NCBI GenBank assembly: GCA_023424215.1
Contig: JAFAEC010000068.1
Coordinates: 1-40,339, forward strand
Source: Pseudomonadota bacterium
GTDB lineage: Bacteria; Pseudomonadota; Alphaproteobacteria; Caulobacterales; Caulobacteraceae
Reading direction: 5' to 3'
Length of the DNA stretch: 40,339 nt
Below the pieces are notes generated by a model that was not told the origin of the DNA, did no database searches, and saw only the letters and a list, made by a program, of their open reading frames with translations. The position numbers were made by a program, and so were the translations under genes. Positions 33,463 through 40,339 of the stretch are shown one piece after another; the stretch's first letter is position 1; each line of letters opens with the position of its first letter.

Positions 33463-34019
33463 CCCGCGATGGTAGCGTCGCGACCAATGACAGCGCCAGC
33501 CGCCAGGTCGACGGCGCGCCCGCCTCCCGGATGCTGCCACTCCGCCGCGATCTCGGCCAGCGGCCCCATGACGAACAGCCGCTCGGCCGCGCGCGGGTGC
33601 GGCAGGATCAGGCCGTCGAGGTCGCCGCTGAGTCGCCCGTAAGCGATCAGGTCGAGGTCGAGGGTGCGCGGCGCGTTCAGGTGCGTCCGCTGGCGGCCGA
33701 AGGCTTCCTCGATGCGGCCCAGCGCGGCCATCAGCTCGTGCGGTCCCAGTTCCGTGCGCACGATGACGACGCCGTTGAGGAAGGGCGGATCGTCTGAGTC
33801 AGGCCAGGCGGCCGAGCGCCACCATGAAGACCGGGCGACGATGTCGATGCCCTCGCAGCGAAACCGGGCGATCGCCGCCTCCAGCGCCTCGCGGCAGTCG
33901 GCCCAGACCCCCTTGTCATTGCAGCCCAGCGCGACGATGACGGCAGCGTCCAGATCAAGGCCCCCGTCTATTTCGACGGAGGGCCGGACGTGTTCGCTAT
34001 TTCCGGAGTCTGTATTCAT
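33459..34019 (-). CDS. folK: 2-amino-4-hydroxy-6-hydroxymethyldihydropteridine diphosphokinase
   Basis: A 186-residue enzyme of folate synthesis that pyrophosphorylates the pterin before DHPS. It has AAVIVALGCNDKGVWADCREALEAAI near residue 35, FLNGVVIVRTELGPHELMAALGRIE, the signature RTLDLDLIAYG and LPHPRAAERLFVMGPLAEIA. The usual GSN at the start of the fold is GCN here. ATG 34019 is the only start in the frame close to the fold; its codon shares bases with the ATG of the divergent NYN gene (CATG). The first 30 residues are not part of the fold, so a later alternative start codon cannot be excluded, but none is seen. Confidence 0.93.
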   Translation of the reverse strand: MNTDSGNSEHVRPSVEIDGGLDLDAAVIVALGCNDKGVWADCREALEAAIARFRCEGIDIVARSSWWRSAAWPDSDDPPFLNGVVIVRTELGPHELMAALGRIEEAFGRQRTHLNAPRTLDLDLIAYGRLSGDLDGLILPHPRAAERLFVMGPLAEIAAEWQHPGGGRAVDLAAGAVIGRDATIAG

Positions 34020-34557
34020 GACGCCCATTCCCGCCGAACGCACCGCCCTCTTCATCGACGGGGCCAACCTGTACTCGGCGGCCCGCGCCCTCAACGCCGA
34101 CCTCGACTTCCGCAAACTGCTGGATCTGTATCGCGGCGCCGGGGTCCTCGTCCGAGCCTATTACTACACGGCCGTGGTCGAGGGCGAGGAGTTCTCGCCG
34201 CTGAAGCCGCTGGTCGACTGGCTGGACTACAATGGCTTCTCGGTCGTGACCAAGCCGGTGAAGCGGTTCACCGACGCCGAGGGGCGGTCGCGGACCAAGG
34301 GCAACATGGACATCGAGATCGCCGTGGACATGCTGGAACTGGCGCCGCGACTGGATCATGCGGTGCTGTTCTCCGGAGACGGCGACTTCCGCCGGCTGGT
34401 GCAGGCGGTGCAGGCGAAGGGGGTGCGGGTCACCGTGGTATCCACCCTGAAGACCCAGCCGCCGCAGATCGCCGACGAGTTGCGCCGTCAGGCCGACGCG
34501 TTCGTCGAGCTGGCGGACCTGCTGCCGGAGGTCGGGCGGCCGCGAGCGGGCAGCTAG
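34018..34557 (+). CDS. NYN domain (LabA/DUF88-like) PIN-fold nuclease family protein
   Basis: A 179-residue protein. The NYN domain has all acidic residues: ALFIDGANLY (Asp14), GNMDIEIAVDML (two Asp) and VLFSGDGDFRRLVQ (two Asp). Such proteins are PIN-like and probably act on RNA, though LabA-type members are poorly characterised. The start ATG at 34018 has GGAG 9 bases upstream; it overlaps the start codon of folK on the other strand, which is unusual. Downstream lies a long hairpin and then a uracil-DNA glycosylase gene. Confidence 0.9.
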   Translation: MTPIPAERTALFIDGANLYSAARALNADLDFRKLLDLYRGAGVLVRAYYYTAVVEGEEFSPLKPLVDWLDYNGFSVVTKPVKRFTDAEGRSRTKGNMDIEIAVDMLELAPRLDHAVLFSGDGDFRRLVQAVQAKGVRVTVVSTLKTQPPQIADELRRQADAFVELADLLPEVGRPRAGS

Positions 34558-34560
34558 CGG

Positions 34561-34634
34561 GTGAAGAGTGCTAGTGAGTGGTGAGTCGTGATGGGGCCCG
34601 ATGCAGGCTCCAGGCGCTCACTGGCACTCCTCAC
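34561..34634 (+). repeat. Extended intergenic hairpin of AGTGAG-rich sequence
   Basis: GAGTGCTAGTGAGTG (34566-34580) pairs with CGCTCACTGGCACTC (34615-34629) over 15 base pairs including two G-U wobbles. An inner stem TGGGGCC/GGCTCCA (34592-34598, 34606-34612) with one wobble continues it, and GTG/CAC (34561-34563, 34632-34634) flanks it outside. A GAGTC methylation site lies in the inner unpaired part. It starts just after the NYN stop and ends shortly before the next gene. The pattern looks like a dispersed repeat element, but the genome would have to be searched. Confidence 0.7.
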
Positions 34635-34652
34635 TCCCCGCAGGGCTGATCG

Positions 34653-35297
34653 ATGACCACACCCTACCCGCCCGAAGCGCCGCTCGACTGTCCGCTCTGC
34701 CCGCGGCTGGTCGAGTACCGGCAGGACAACGAGCGCCGCACGCCGGGGTGGTTCAACGGCGCCGTGCCCTCGTTCGGCGACCCGCAGGCCCGACTGCTGG
34801 TGGCCGGTCTCGCGCCGGGCCGGACGGGCGCGAACCGGACGGGGCGTCCGTTCACCGGCGACCACGCCGGCTGGCTGCTCTACGAAACCCTGCAGCGCAC
34901 CGGCTTCGCGCGCGGCGGCTACGACCCGGACGGGAACGACGCGCTGGAGCTGGTCGACTGCATGATCACCAACGCCGTACGCTGCGCCCCGCCCGGCAAC
35001 AAACCCCTGCCCGTCGAGGAGGCCACCTGCCGGCCGTTCCTGCAGGCGCGGCTGGAGGCACTGCCCCGGCTGAAGGTGATCGTCACCCTGGGCGACGTGT
35101 CGCGTCGGAACGTGTTGCGGGCGCTGGGTCGCCCGGGCTCGGCCATGCCCGCGGGCCACGGGGCCGAGGGCCGGATCGGCCCCTACCTGCTGCTCAACAG
35201 CTATCACTGCTCGCGGCTGAACACGAACACCGGGCGGCTGACCGCCGGGATGTTCGAGGCGATCTTCCAGCGGGCCCGCAGCCTGCTGGACGACTGA
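34653..35297 (+). CDS. Family 5-like uracil-DNA glycosylase with Fe-S cysteines
   Basis: A 214-residue DNA repair enzyme. Motif A reads GLAPGRTGANRTGRPFTGD, close to the family 5 (UdgB) pattern. Cys13 and Cys16 (CPLC) and the pair spaced 14 residues apart (C in NAVRC, then C in EATCRP) fit the [4Fe-4S] cluster spacing. The C-terminal motif reads SYHCSRLNTNTGRLT, with Cys replacing the usual Pro after His. It removes uracil or hypoxanthine from DNA. ATG 34653 sits after CAGGG. It is preceded by the hairpin element and seems independently expressed. Confidence 0.88.
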   Translation: MTTPYPPEAPLDCPLCPRLVEYRQDNERRTPGWFNGAVPSFGDPQARLLVAGLAPGRTGANRTGRPFTGDHAGWLLYETLQRTGFARGGYDPDGNDALELVDCMITNAVRCAPPGNKPLPVEEATCRPFLQARLEALPRLKVIVTLGDVSRRNVLRALGRPGSAMPAGHGAEGRIGPYLLLNSYHCSRLNTNTGRLTAGMFEAIFQRARSLLDD

Positions 35298-35406
35298 GGA
35301 ACGCCGTTCGCTTTTCAGGCGGTGTGGCTCCCGCGGCACGCGAGTTCGCCCGGAACGGGTGTATCCTCCGGGATCAGGAACGGCGCCTCGGGGGAGGCGT
35401 TGGGAA

Positions 35407-35425
35407 GACAGCTTTGGAGGCTGTC
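35407..35425 (+). promoter_or_regulatory. Hairpin presenting the ribosome site of the small membrane gene
   Basis: GACAGC (35407-35412) and GCTGTC (35420-35425) form a perfect six-base stem whose seven-base loop is TTTGGAG. The ribosome site GGAG thus lies in the loop and the ATG (35426) directly follows the stem. This could keep the site accessible or control it; direction is inference. Confidence 0.45.
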
Positions 35426-35617
35426 ATGCGTACTGAGGGTGGGGTGTTCACGCCCCGGGAGAGGAAGGCCGCGCTGTGGGCCCTGATCGGGGCGGCGCTG
35501 ATCGCGGCGGGGGGCATCGTGGTCCAGCAGCATACGAGCCCGTCGCTCGGCGGAATGGACGCCTATGTGTCCGCGCCGCCGCCCGGCGTGCTGGAGGCGC
35601 AGCCGCTGCAGGGCTGA
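35426..35617 (+). CDS. 63-residue single-helix membrane protein
   Basis: A small protein with a polar N-terminus (MRTEGGVFTPRERK), one membrane helix (about 16-33, Ala/Leu/Ile/Gly-rich), then a Ser/Pro-rich extracytoplasmic tail with no Cys. The ATG at 35426 is supported by GGAGG six bases upstream. I do not recognise a family. It is convergent with smpB, 9 bases apart, and the two share a hairpin covering both stop codons. Probably real because of the clear ribosome site and membrane helix; function unknown. Confidence 0.7.
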   Translation: MRTEGGVFTPRERKAALWALIGAALIAAGGIVVQQHTSPSLGGMDAYVSAPPPGVLEAQPLQG

Positions 35618-35633
35618 CGGACGGGCTCAGCCC
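35611..35633. terminator. Shared hairpin over convergent stop codons
   Basis: GGGCTGA (35611-35617) pairs perfectly with TCAGCCC (35627-35633) around CGGACGGGC. Each arm contains the stop codon of one of the two converging genes, so the hairpin ends both transcripts symmetrically. No U-run follows on either side, so termination is only likely. Confidence 0.45.
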
Positions 35634-36097
35634 CGCTCCTTGAGCAGCCGGGCCTTGTCCCGCTGCCAGTCGCGCTCGGCCGAGGCCTCGCGCTTGTCGT
35701 GGACCTTCTTGCCCTTGGCCAGGGCGATCTCGATCTTCGCCTTGCCAGCCTCGTTGAGGTACAGCTTGACCGGCACGATGGTGCGGCCCTCGCGCTGGAC
35801 GGCGCCGATCATGCGGTCGATCTGGCGGCGGTGGAGCAGCAGCTTCCGGTGCCGCCGCGGCTCGTGGTTGAAACGGTTGGCCTGCTTGTAGGGCGGGATG
35901 TCGGAATTGATCAGCACCAGCTCGCGCCCCTCGGGGGCGACGTAGGATTCGGCGATGTTGGCGCGGCCGTCGCGCAGCGCCTTGATCTCGGTGCCGAGCA
36001 GCTGGATGCCGGCCTCGGTGAAGTCCTCGAGGAAGTAGTCGAAGCGCGCGCGCCGGTTCTCGGCGATCACCTTCATCTTCGGCTTGTCGGACGCCAT
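35627..36097 (-). CDS. smpB: tmRNA-binding protein SmpB
   Basis: A 156-residue protein that carries tmRNA to stalled ribosomes in trans-translation. Hallmarks: VIAENRRARFDYFLEDFTEAGIQLLGTEIKALRDGRANIAESYV, INSDIPPYKQANRFNHEPRRHRKLLLHRRQI and the basic C-terminal tail KGKKVHDKREASAERDWQRDKARLLKERG that folds in the mRNA path. The start ATG at 36097 overlaps the dapA stop by one base (TGATG). In alphaproteobacteria dapA-smpB is a common pair. In Caulobacter, trans-translation is needed for correct cell-cycle timing. Confidence 0.97.
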   Translation of the reverse strand: MASDKPKMKVIAENRRARFDYFLEDFTEAGIQLLGTEIKALRDGRANIAESYVAPEGRELVLINSDIPPYKQANRFNHEPRRHRKLLLHRRQIDRMIGAVQREGRTIVPVKLYLNEAGKAKIEIALAKGKKVHDKREASAERDWQRDKARLLKERG

Positions 36098-36984
36098 CAG
36101 CCGAGGCCCGCGTCGGCCATGGCCCGATCGATGGCCGGCTTGACGGCGTCCGAGGTCGGGACCAGCGGCAGGCGCACCTCCTCGGTGCACAGGCCCAGCC
36201 GCGACAGGGCGTATTTGGCCGGCGACGGCGAGCTGTCGAGGAACAGACCCTTGTGCAGGCCGATCAGCCGGTCCTGCCAGTCGCGGGCCGTGGCGTAGTC
36301 GCCGGCGGCGGCCGCCTCGTGCAGGGCGACCATGGCTTCCGGCGCGACGTTCGAGGTGACGGAGATGACGCCGACGCCGCCCTGGGCGTGGTAGCCGAGG
36401 TAGCTGGGGTCGTCGCCGGAGATCAGGTCGAACTGCTGGCCGACGATGTGGGCGCGCATCCAGCTGACGCGCGCCAGGTCGCCGGTGGCGTCCTTGATGC
36501 CCACGATGTTCGGGTGAACGGCGAGGCGGGCCACGGTCTCGTTGGCCAGGTCGACGCCGGAGCGGCCCGGCACGTTGTAGAGCAGGACCGGCAGCTGCAC
36601 CGCTTCGGCGACGGCCTCGAAGTGGGCGGCCAGACCGGCCTGCGACGGCCGATTGTAGTAGGGCGTGACCACAAGGGCTCCGTCGGCGCCTACGGTCTTG
36701 GCGTGGCGGACGAGGTCGATGGCCTTGTCGGTGGCCGAGGCGCCGGCGCCGGCGATGACCCGGACCCGGCCGGCGGCGACCTCGACGCACAGCTCGACGA
36801 CGCGGCGATGCTCATCCGGATGCAGCGCAGCGCTCTCGCCGGTCGTGCCCATAGGCACGAGGCCGTGAACCCCGGCGGCGATCTGGCGTTCGACCAGGGC
36901 GCGGAAGGCGGCCTCGTCCACCTTTCCGTCACGAAGTGGTGTGATCAGGGCGGTGATCACGCCCTTGAACAAGGGGGCGGTCAT
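36097..36984 (-). CDS. dapA: 4-hydroxy-tetrahydrodipicolinate synthase
   Basis: A 295-residue TIM-barrel enzyme that condenses pyruvate with aspartate semialdehyde, the first step toward diaminopimelate and lysine. Motifs: VPMGTTGESAAL with Thr-Thr-Gly-Glu, VTPYYNRPSQAGL with the catalytic Tyr, VLLYNVPGRSGVD, and GIKDATGD with the Schiff-base Lys. Length is normal. ATG 36984 follows a weak ribosome site; no better start exists in frame. It diverges from the lytic transglycosylase gene across 92 bases, where an imperfect inverted repeat lies (37044-37062). One makes a peptidoglycan building block; the other cleaves peptidoglycan. Confidence 0.96.
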   Translation of the reverse strand: MTAPLFKGVITALITPLRDGKVDEAAFRALVERQIAAGVHGLVPMGTTGESAALHPDEHRRVVELCVEVAAGRVRVIAGAGASATDKAIDLVRHAKTVGADGALVVTPYYNRPSQAGLAAHFEAVAEAVQLPVLLYNVPGRSGVDLANETVARLAVHPNIVGIKDATGDLARVSWMRAHIVGQQFDLISGDDPSYLGYHAQGGVGVISVTSNVAPEAMVALHEAAAAGDYATARDWQDRLIGLHKGLFLDSSPSPAKYALSRLGLCTEEVRLPLVPTSDAVKPAIDRAMADAGLG

Positions 36985-37076
36985 GGGAACGATGATCCTG
37001 GACGGAAGGTTGGGCGGCGGGCGCCGGACAGACCGCAAAGGGTAGGTCGCCGACAGGCCGACCGCAACAGGACGCA

Positions 37077-39188
37077 ATGGGGATCGCACACGGCATGATC
37101 GGAACCAGTCTCGCGGCCGCGCTGGCCCTCCTCGCCCCGGCGCCGGAAAGCCTCGTTCCGTCCCAGGTGCCCTACGCCTCGGTCGCGCAGGGTCCGGTCG
37201 GAGACCAGCCGCGGGTATTGGGCGAACAGGACGCCGCCCTGTTCCGCGAGGGGCTGGCCCTGGCCCGGGCGCGGGACATCCCCGGGACGCGGGCGGTGAT
37301 CGCCCGACTTGGCGATCCCGCGGCGCGCAAGCTGGTCGAATGGGCGCTGCTCGACACCTCGGCGGACCAGATGTCGTGGAGTGAATTGGCGGACGTCGAC
37401 GCCCGCTTCGCCGGCTGGCCGCGGTCCGACAGTCGCCGCGCGGCGGTGGAGAAGGCGCTGGAGCGCGGCTACGCCGGTCCGGACGCGACCCTCGCCCTGT
37501 TCCAGAGCTCGGGACCGAACACGGTCGAGGGCGCCATCGCGCTGGCGGACGCGCTGGAGCAGCGCGGCCGGGCCGACGAGGCGCGCCGGCTGATCCGCGA
37601 CTGGTGGACCACGCGCTCCTTCGACGACGCCAGCCAGAACCGAATCCTCGCCCGCTGGAGCCCGGCCCTGACCGCGGCCGACCACGAAACGCGCCTGAAC
37701 CTGCTCCTGTCGGGGCCACACGGGCCGGCGACGCGGGCCATGATGCAGCTGGTCTCGCCCGCGCGTCGCGCGGTCGCCGAGGCGGCCATGGCGCTGCGCA
37801 CCGCCTACAGCCCCGACGCCGTCGTCGCCAACCTGACCCCGGCCCAGGCGCGCGATCCGGCCGTGGCGCTGGAGCGGGCGCGGATCCTGCGGGCGGCGAA
37901 CCGTCAGTCCGAGGGGTTCGCCCTGCTGTCGGCCCTGCCGCCGGCCGGGACCGCCTCGACCGATGCGCAGAACACCCTGTGGTCGGAGCGCCGCAACTAC
38001 TTCCTCGATGCGCTGGAGCGCCGCAACTGGCAGGCGGCGTACGACGCCATGGCCGGTCACGGCTTCCTGTCCGGCGAGCGCAAGGTCGACGCGGAGTTCT
38101 TCGCCGGCTGGGTGGCGCTGGTGAAGCTGAACGATCCGGCGCGGGCGGCGGGGCATTTCGAGACCCTGCGCCAGGCCTCCTCGACGCCGATCACCCAGGG
38201 CCGGGCGCTATACTGGCTCGGCCGGGCCGCGGAAGCCCGGGGCAATACGCCGGCGGCGATCGCCCACTACCGGGCCGGCGCCGAGCACATCCAGAGCTTC
38301 TACGGCCAGCTCGCGGCCGAGAAGGCGGGGATGACGACCATCACCCTGCCCGCCGACCCGGTTCCGTCGGCCGCCGACCGCGCCGCCTTCGAGGGCGATG
38401 AGCGGGTGCGCGCGCTGCGCATTCTGGGCGAGACGGGCGAGACCAGCCTGTTCCGGGTGTTCGCCTACCAGCTGGATGACGACCTCCCGGGGCCGGCGCA
38501 GCTGGCGCTGCTGATGGACGCCGCGCGGGGCTACGGCGAGGGCTTCACGGCCATGATGGTCGGCCGCGCCGCCAGCCAGCGCGGCTTCCTGATGCCGGAG
38601 CGGCAGTATCCGGTGCGCATACCCCCGGAAGTGGCGGGCGCCGCTCCCCTGCCCTTCACGCTCGCCATCACCCGCCAGGAGTCCAGCTTCGATCCCCGGG
38701 CCCGTTCCAGCGCCGACGCGCGCGGCATGATGCAGTTCCTGCCGTCGACCGCGGCCGGCGTGGCCCGACGGCTGGGCATGCCCTACTCGGCCGAGCGGCT
38801 GTGGGAGCCTGACTACAACATGACGCTGGGCAGCTATCACCTCGGCGAGCTGATGACCCGCTTCGGCGGCTCGATGCTGCTGACCACGGTGGGCTACAAC
38901 GCCGGCCCGGCGCGCCCGCCGCAGTGGATTGCGCGCTGCGGCGACCCGCGCGTCGGCCAGGTCGACCCGGTCGACTTCATCGAATGCGCGCCGTTCACGG
39001 AGACGCGCAACTACATGATGCGCGTCATGGAGAACATGGGCATCTACAAGGCCCGGCTGAACGGCGGCTCGGCCACGCTGACCCTGTCGGACGACCTGCG
39101 TCGCGGGGCGGCCGCGGGTCCCCGGCCCTATCCGGGCTTCGAGGGCGAGCCGGAGCTGCGCACCCCGCCGTCCGATCCCTCGGAATAG
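37077..39188 (+). CDS. slt: Soluble lytic murein transglycosylase (Slt-like)
   Basis: A 703-residue protein with an N-terminal signal sequence (about 1-21), a long helical superhelical region (about 50-480, TPR-like repeats of paired helices) and a C-terminal SLT catalytic domain. The catalytic Glu is at about 535 in ITRQESSFDPRARSSADARGMMQFLPSTA, followed by the YNMTLGSYHL and TTVGYNAGPAR motifs. It cleaves glycan strands of peptidoglycan to give 1,6-anhydro ends. ATG 37077 has AGGA five bases upstream; a second ATG at 37095 is possible. The 3' end overlaps the convergent ABC-ATPase gene by 61 bases. Confidence 0.94.
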   Translation: MGIAHGMIGTSLAAALALLAPAPESLVPSQVPYASVAQGPVGDQPRVLGEQDAALFREGLALARARDIPGTRAVIARLGDPAARKLVEWALLDTSADQMSWSELADVDARFAGWPRSDSRRAAVEKALERGYAGPDATLALFQSSGPNTVEGAIALADALEQRGRADEARRLIRDWWTTRSFDDASQNRILARWSPALTAADHETRLNLLLSGPHGPATRAMMQLVSPARRAVAEAAMALRTAYSPDAVVANLTPAQARDPAVALERARILRAANRQSEGFALLSALPPAGTASTDAQNTLWSERRNYFLDALERRNWQAAYDAMAGHGFLSGERKVDAEFFAGWVALVKLNDPARAAGHFETLRQASSTPITQGRALYWLGRAAEARGNTPAAIAHYRAGAEHIQSFYGQLAAEKAGMTTITLPADPVPSAADRAAFEGDERVRALRILGETGETSLFRVFAYQLDDDLPGPAQLALLMDAARGYGEGFTAMMVGRAASQRGFLMPERQYPVRIPPEVAGAAPLPFTLAITRQESSFDPRARSSADARGMMQFLPSTAAGVARRLGMPYSAERLWEPDYNMTLGSYHLGELMTRFGGSMLLTTVGYNAGPARPPQWIARCGDPRVGQVDPVDFIECAPFTETRNYMMRVMENMGIYKARLNGGSATLTLSDDLRRGAAAGPRPYPGFEGEPELRTPPSDPSE

Positions 39189-39934
39189 CGGACGCCGGAG
39201 AGCAGCGGCCCCTCAGGGGTCTCGATCCAGCGGCCGGAGAGGGCGAAGACGCGCGCCAGCACCTCCGGCGTGAGCGCCTGCAGCGGCGGACCGTCGGCGA
39301 CGATCCGACCGGCGTCGATCGCCACCACCCGGTCGGCATGGCGGGCGGCCAGCGTGAGGTCGTGCAGGCTGACCAGCACGGCCTGACCGGCGCGGGCGCG
39401 GCGGCACAGCAGGTCGAGCACCATCAGCTGGGCGTCCGGATCGAGGCCGGCGACCGGTTCGTCCGCCATCAGAGCGCCGGCGTCCGCGGCGAGCGCCCGG
39501 GCAAGCAGGACCCGCGCGCGTTCGCCGCCGGACATCTCGGCTACGCCGCGGTCCGCCAGATGGCCCGCCTCGACCTCCTGAAGAGCCCGATGCGCGACGG
39601 CCATCGACTGCGGCCCGGCGGCGAAGGGCGCGCCGAGGGCGGCGACCTCGACGGCCGGGAGGTTCCACGCGATGCGCCGCTCCTGCGGCAGATAGGCGGC
39701 GCGCGCGGCGCGCTGTCGGGGCGACAGGCTCACGACGCTGTCGCCGCCAAGCCGCGCCTCGCCGTCCGTCAGCGGCAGCAGGCCGGCGAGCGCCCGGATG
39801 GCGCTGGACTTGCCAGCCCCGTTGGGTCCGACCAGCGCGACAAGCTCCCCGGACGCGACCGAGAGGTCCACCGCCTCCAGCACGCAGCGCCCGCCCAGGC
39901 GGGCCGTCGCGTCGATCAGCTCGAGGCCGCTCAC
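39128..39934 (-). CDS. ABC importer ATP-binding subunit (iron-siderophore/B12/heme type)
   Basis: A 268-residue ATPase. Walker A is GPNGAGKS (36-43), the Q-loop follows in PQERRI, the ABC signature is MSGGERARV, Walker B is ALMADEP and the switch His is in SLHDLTLAA. The pattern of QERRIAWNLPAVEVAALG and the DPDAQLMVLDLL stretch fits the FecE/BtuD/HmuV group. The start GTG at 39934 overlaps the permease stop (GTGA), with GGGAG upstream; GTG 39943 is an alternative. It overlaps slt 3' by 61 bases. The substrate cannot be told from this half of the operon. Confidence 0.9.
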   Translation of the reverse strand: MSGLELIDATARLGGRCVLEAVDLSVASGELVALVGPNGAGKSSAIRALAGLLPLTDGEARLGGDSVVSLSPRQRAARAAYLPQERRIAWNLPAVEVAALGAPFAAGPQSMAVAHRALQEVEAGHLADRGVAEMSGGERARVLLARALAADAGALMADEPVAGLDPDAQLMVLDLLCRRARAGQAVLVSLHDLTLAARHADRVVAIDAGRIVADGPPLQALTPEVLARVFALSGRWIETPEGPLLSGVRYSEGSDGGVRSSGSPSKPG

Positions 39935-40339
39935 AATCGCCACTCCCGCGCCGCGCGCCAGGCGATCAGCGCGAACAGGGGCGCGCCGACGAGGGCGGTG
40001 AAGACGCCGAGCTTGAGCTCCTGGTCGGTGGGGACGATGCGGGCCAGCAGGTCGGCGACGACCAGCATCAGGCCGCCGGCCAGGGCCGAGGGCCACAGCA
40101 GGCGGCCGGGATCCCCCCGGACGGCGCTTCGCACCAGGTGCGGGGCCGCCAGCCCGACGAAGCCGATCACGCCGGCCACGGCGACGGCCGCGCCGGCCGC
40201 CAGGGCCGCGGCCAGCAGGGCCAGCACCCGCAGCCGCCCCATCGGCAGCCCGGATGTCCGGGCCGTCTCTTCGCCAAGACTGAGCATGCGCAGTCCGGGC
40301 GCGGCCGCGGCGGCGAGCCCCGCGGCCTGAAGCGTCGCC
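39931..40339 (-). CDS. C-terminal part of a FecCD-type ABC permease (cut by window edge)
   Basis: About 135 codons of the C-terminal end of a FecCD/BtuC permease. Hallmarks are LRMLSLGEETARTSGLPM (upstream loop), AVAVAGVIGFVGLAAPHLVRSAVRGDPGRLLWPSALAGGLMLVVADLLAR and the final GVFTALVGAPLFALIAWR helix. The sequence continues in frame past 40287 to the window end without a stop, so the start lies outside. It forms the membrane channel for the ATPase downstream and overlaps it by 4 bases. The binding protein and receptor probably lie to the right. Confidence 0.92.
   Translation of the reverse strand, partial: ATLQAAGLAAAAAPGLRMLSLGEETARTSGLPMGRLRVLALLAAALAAGAAVAVAGVIGFVGLAAPHLVRSAVRGDPGRLLWPSALAGGLMLVVADLLARIVPTDQELKLGVFTALVGAPLFALIAWRAAREWRL

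Overview
The window is a dense, very GC-rich stretch of chromosome from an alphaproteobacterium. The best guess is order Caulobacterales, Brevundimonas- or Caulobacter-like. The reasons are the gene neighbourhoods (eno-ftsB-pdhABC-lpdA; rpoZ-rel-pyrE-pdxJ-acpS-lepB-rnc-era; recO and parC close by; smpB-dapA-slt), an E1-beta with its own lipoyl domain, a Bpt/Ate-type aminoacyl-protein transferase, GANTC (CcrM-type) sites next to genes, and promoter-like elements resembling the Caulobacter GCTANAWC -10. The genus is inference. I see no tRNA, rRNA, CRISPR array, transposase or phage gene, and no gene-free gap longer than about 250 bases.

Left part (1-9.7 kb, mostly + strand): the signal-peptide end of an exported protein, rpmF with a perfect intrinsic terminator, a lipoprotein, enolase, ftsB, then the pyruvate dehydrogenase cluster pdhA-pdhB-(DUF5076-like)-pdhC-(DUF3667-like)-lpdA. 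Enolase makes phosphoenolpyruvate, the precursor of pyruvate, and the PDH complex turns pyruvate into acetyl-CoA. Two little-known proteins sit inside this cluster.

Middle left (9.7-19.7 kb): a secreted beta/gamma-crystallin-like protein, a coupled dehydrogenase and flavin reductase pair, motB, bpt, a lemA-M48 protease pair, parC, a soluble PAS hybrid histidine kinase and recO.

Accessory block (19.75-25.2 kb): era and recO, usually neighbours in alphaproteobacteria, are about 5.5 kb apart. Between them are an NTF2-like protein, a flavodoxin-like reductase, and a divergent ArsR-led operon: two SRPBCC proteins, a VOC protein, a DoxX membrane protein and a RibD/DHFR-like reductase. A penicillin-binding/class C beta-lactamase-like hydrolase follows directly behind era. 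The ArsR promoter region carries two similar palindromes 38 bases apart. This block is the best candidate here for an undescribed small-molecule response system.

Housekeeping operon (25.2-34.0 kb, - strand): folK, a 63-residue zinc-finger-like protein, rpoZ, rel, a LOG-family gene, pyrE, pdxJ, acpS, lepB, rnc and era, many overlapping by 1-4 bases. The rel frame has no ATG, GTG or TTG before its HD domain. Its likeliest start is CTG, overlapping the rpoZ stop.

Right part (34.0-40.3 kb): a NYN nuclease-like protein whose start codon overlaps that of divergent folK, a family-5-like uracil-DNA glycosylase behind a long intergenic hairpin, a small membrane protein, smpB-dapA, a soluble lytic transglycosylase, and the end of an iron/B12-type ABC importer (ATPase plus a permease cut by the window edge).
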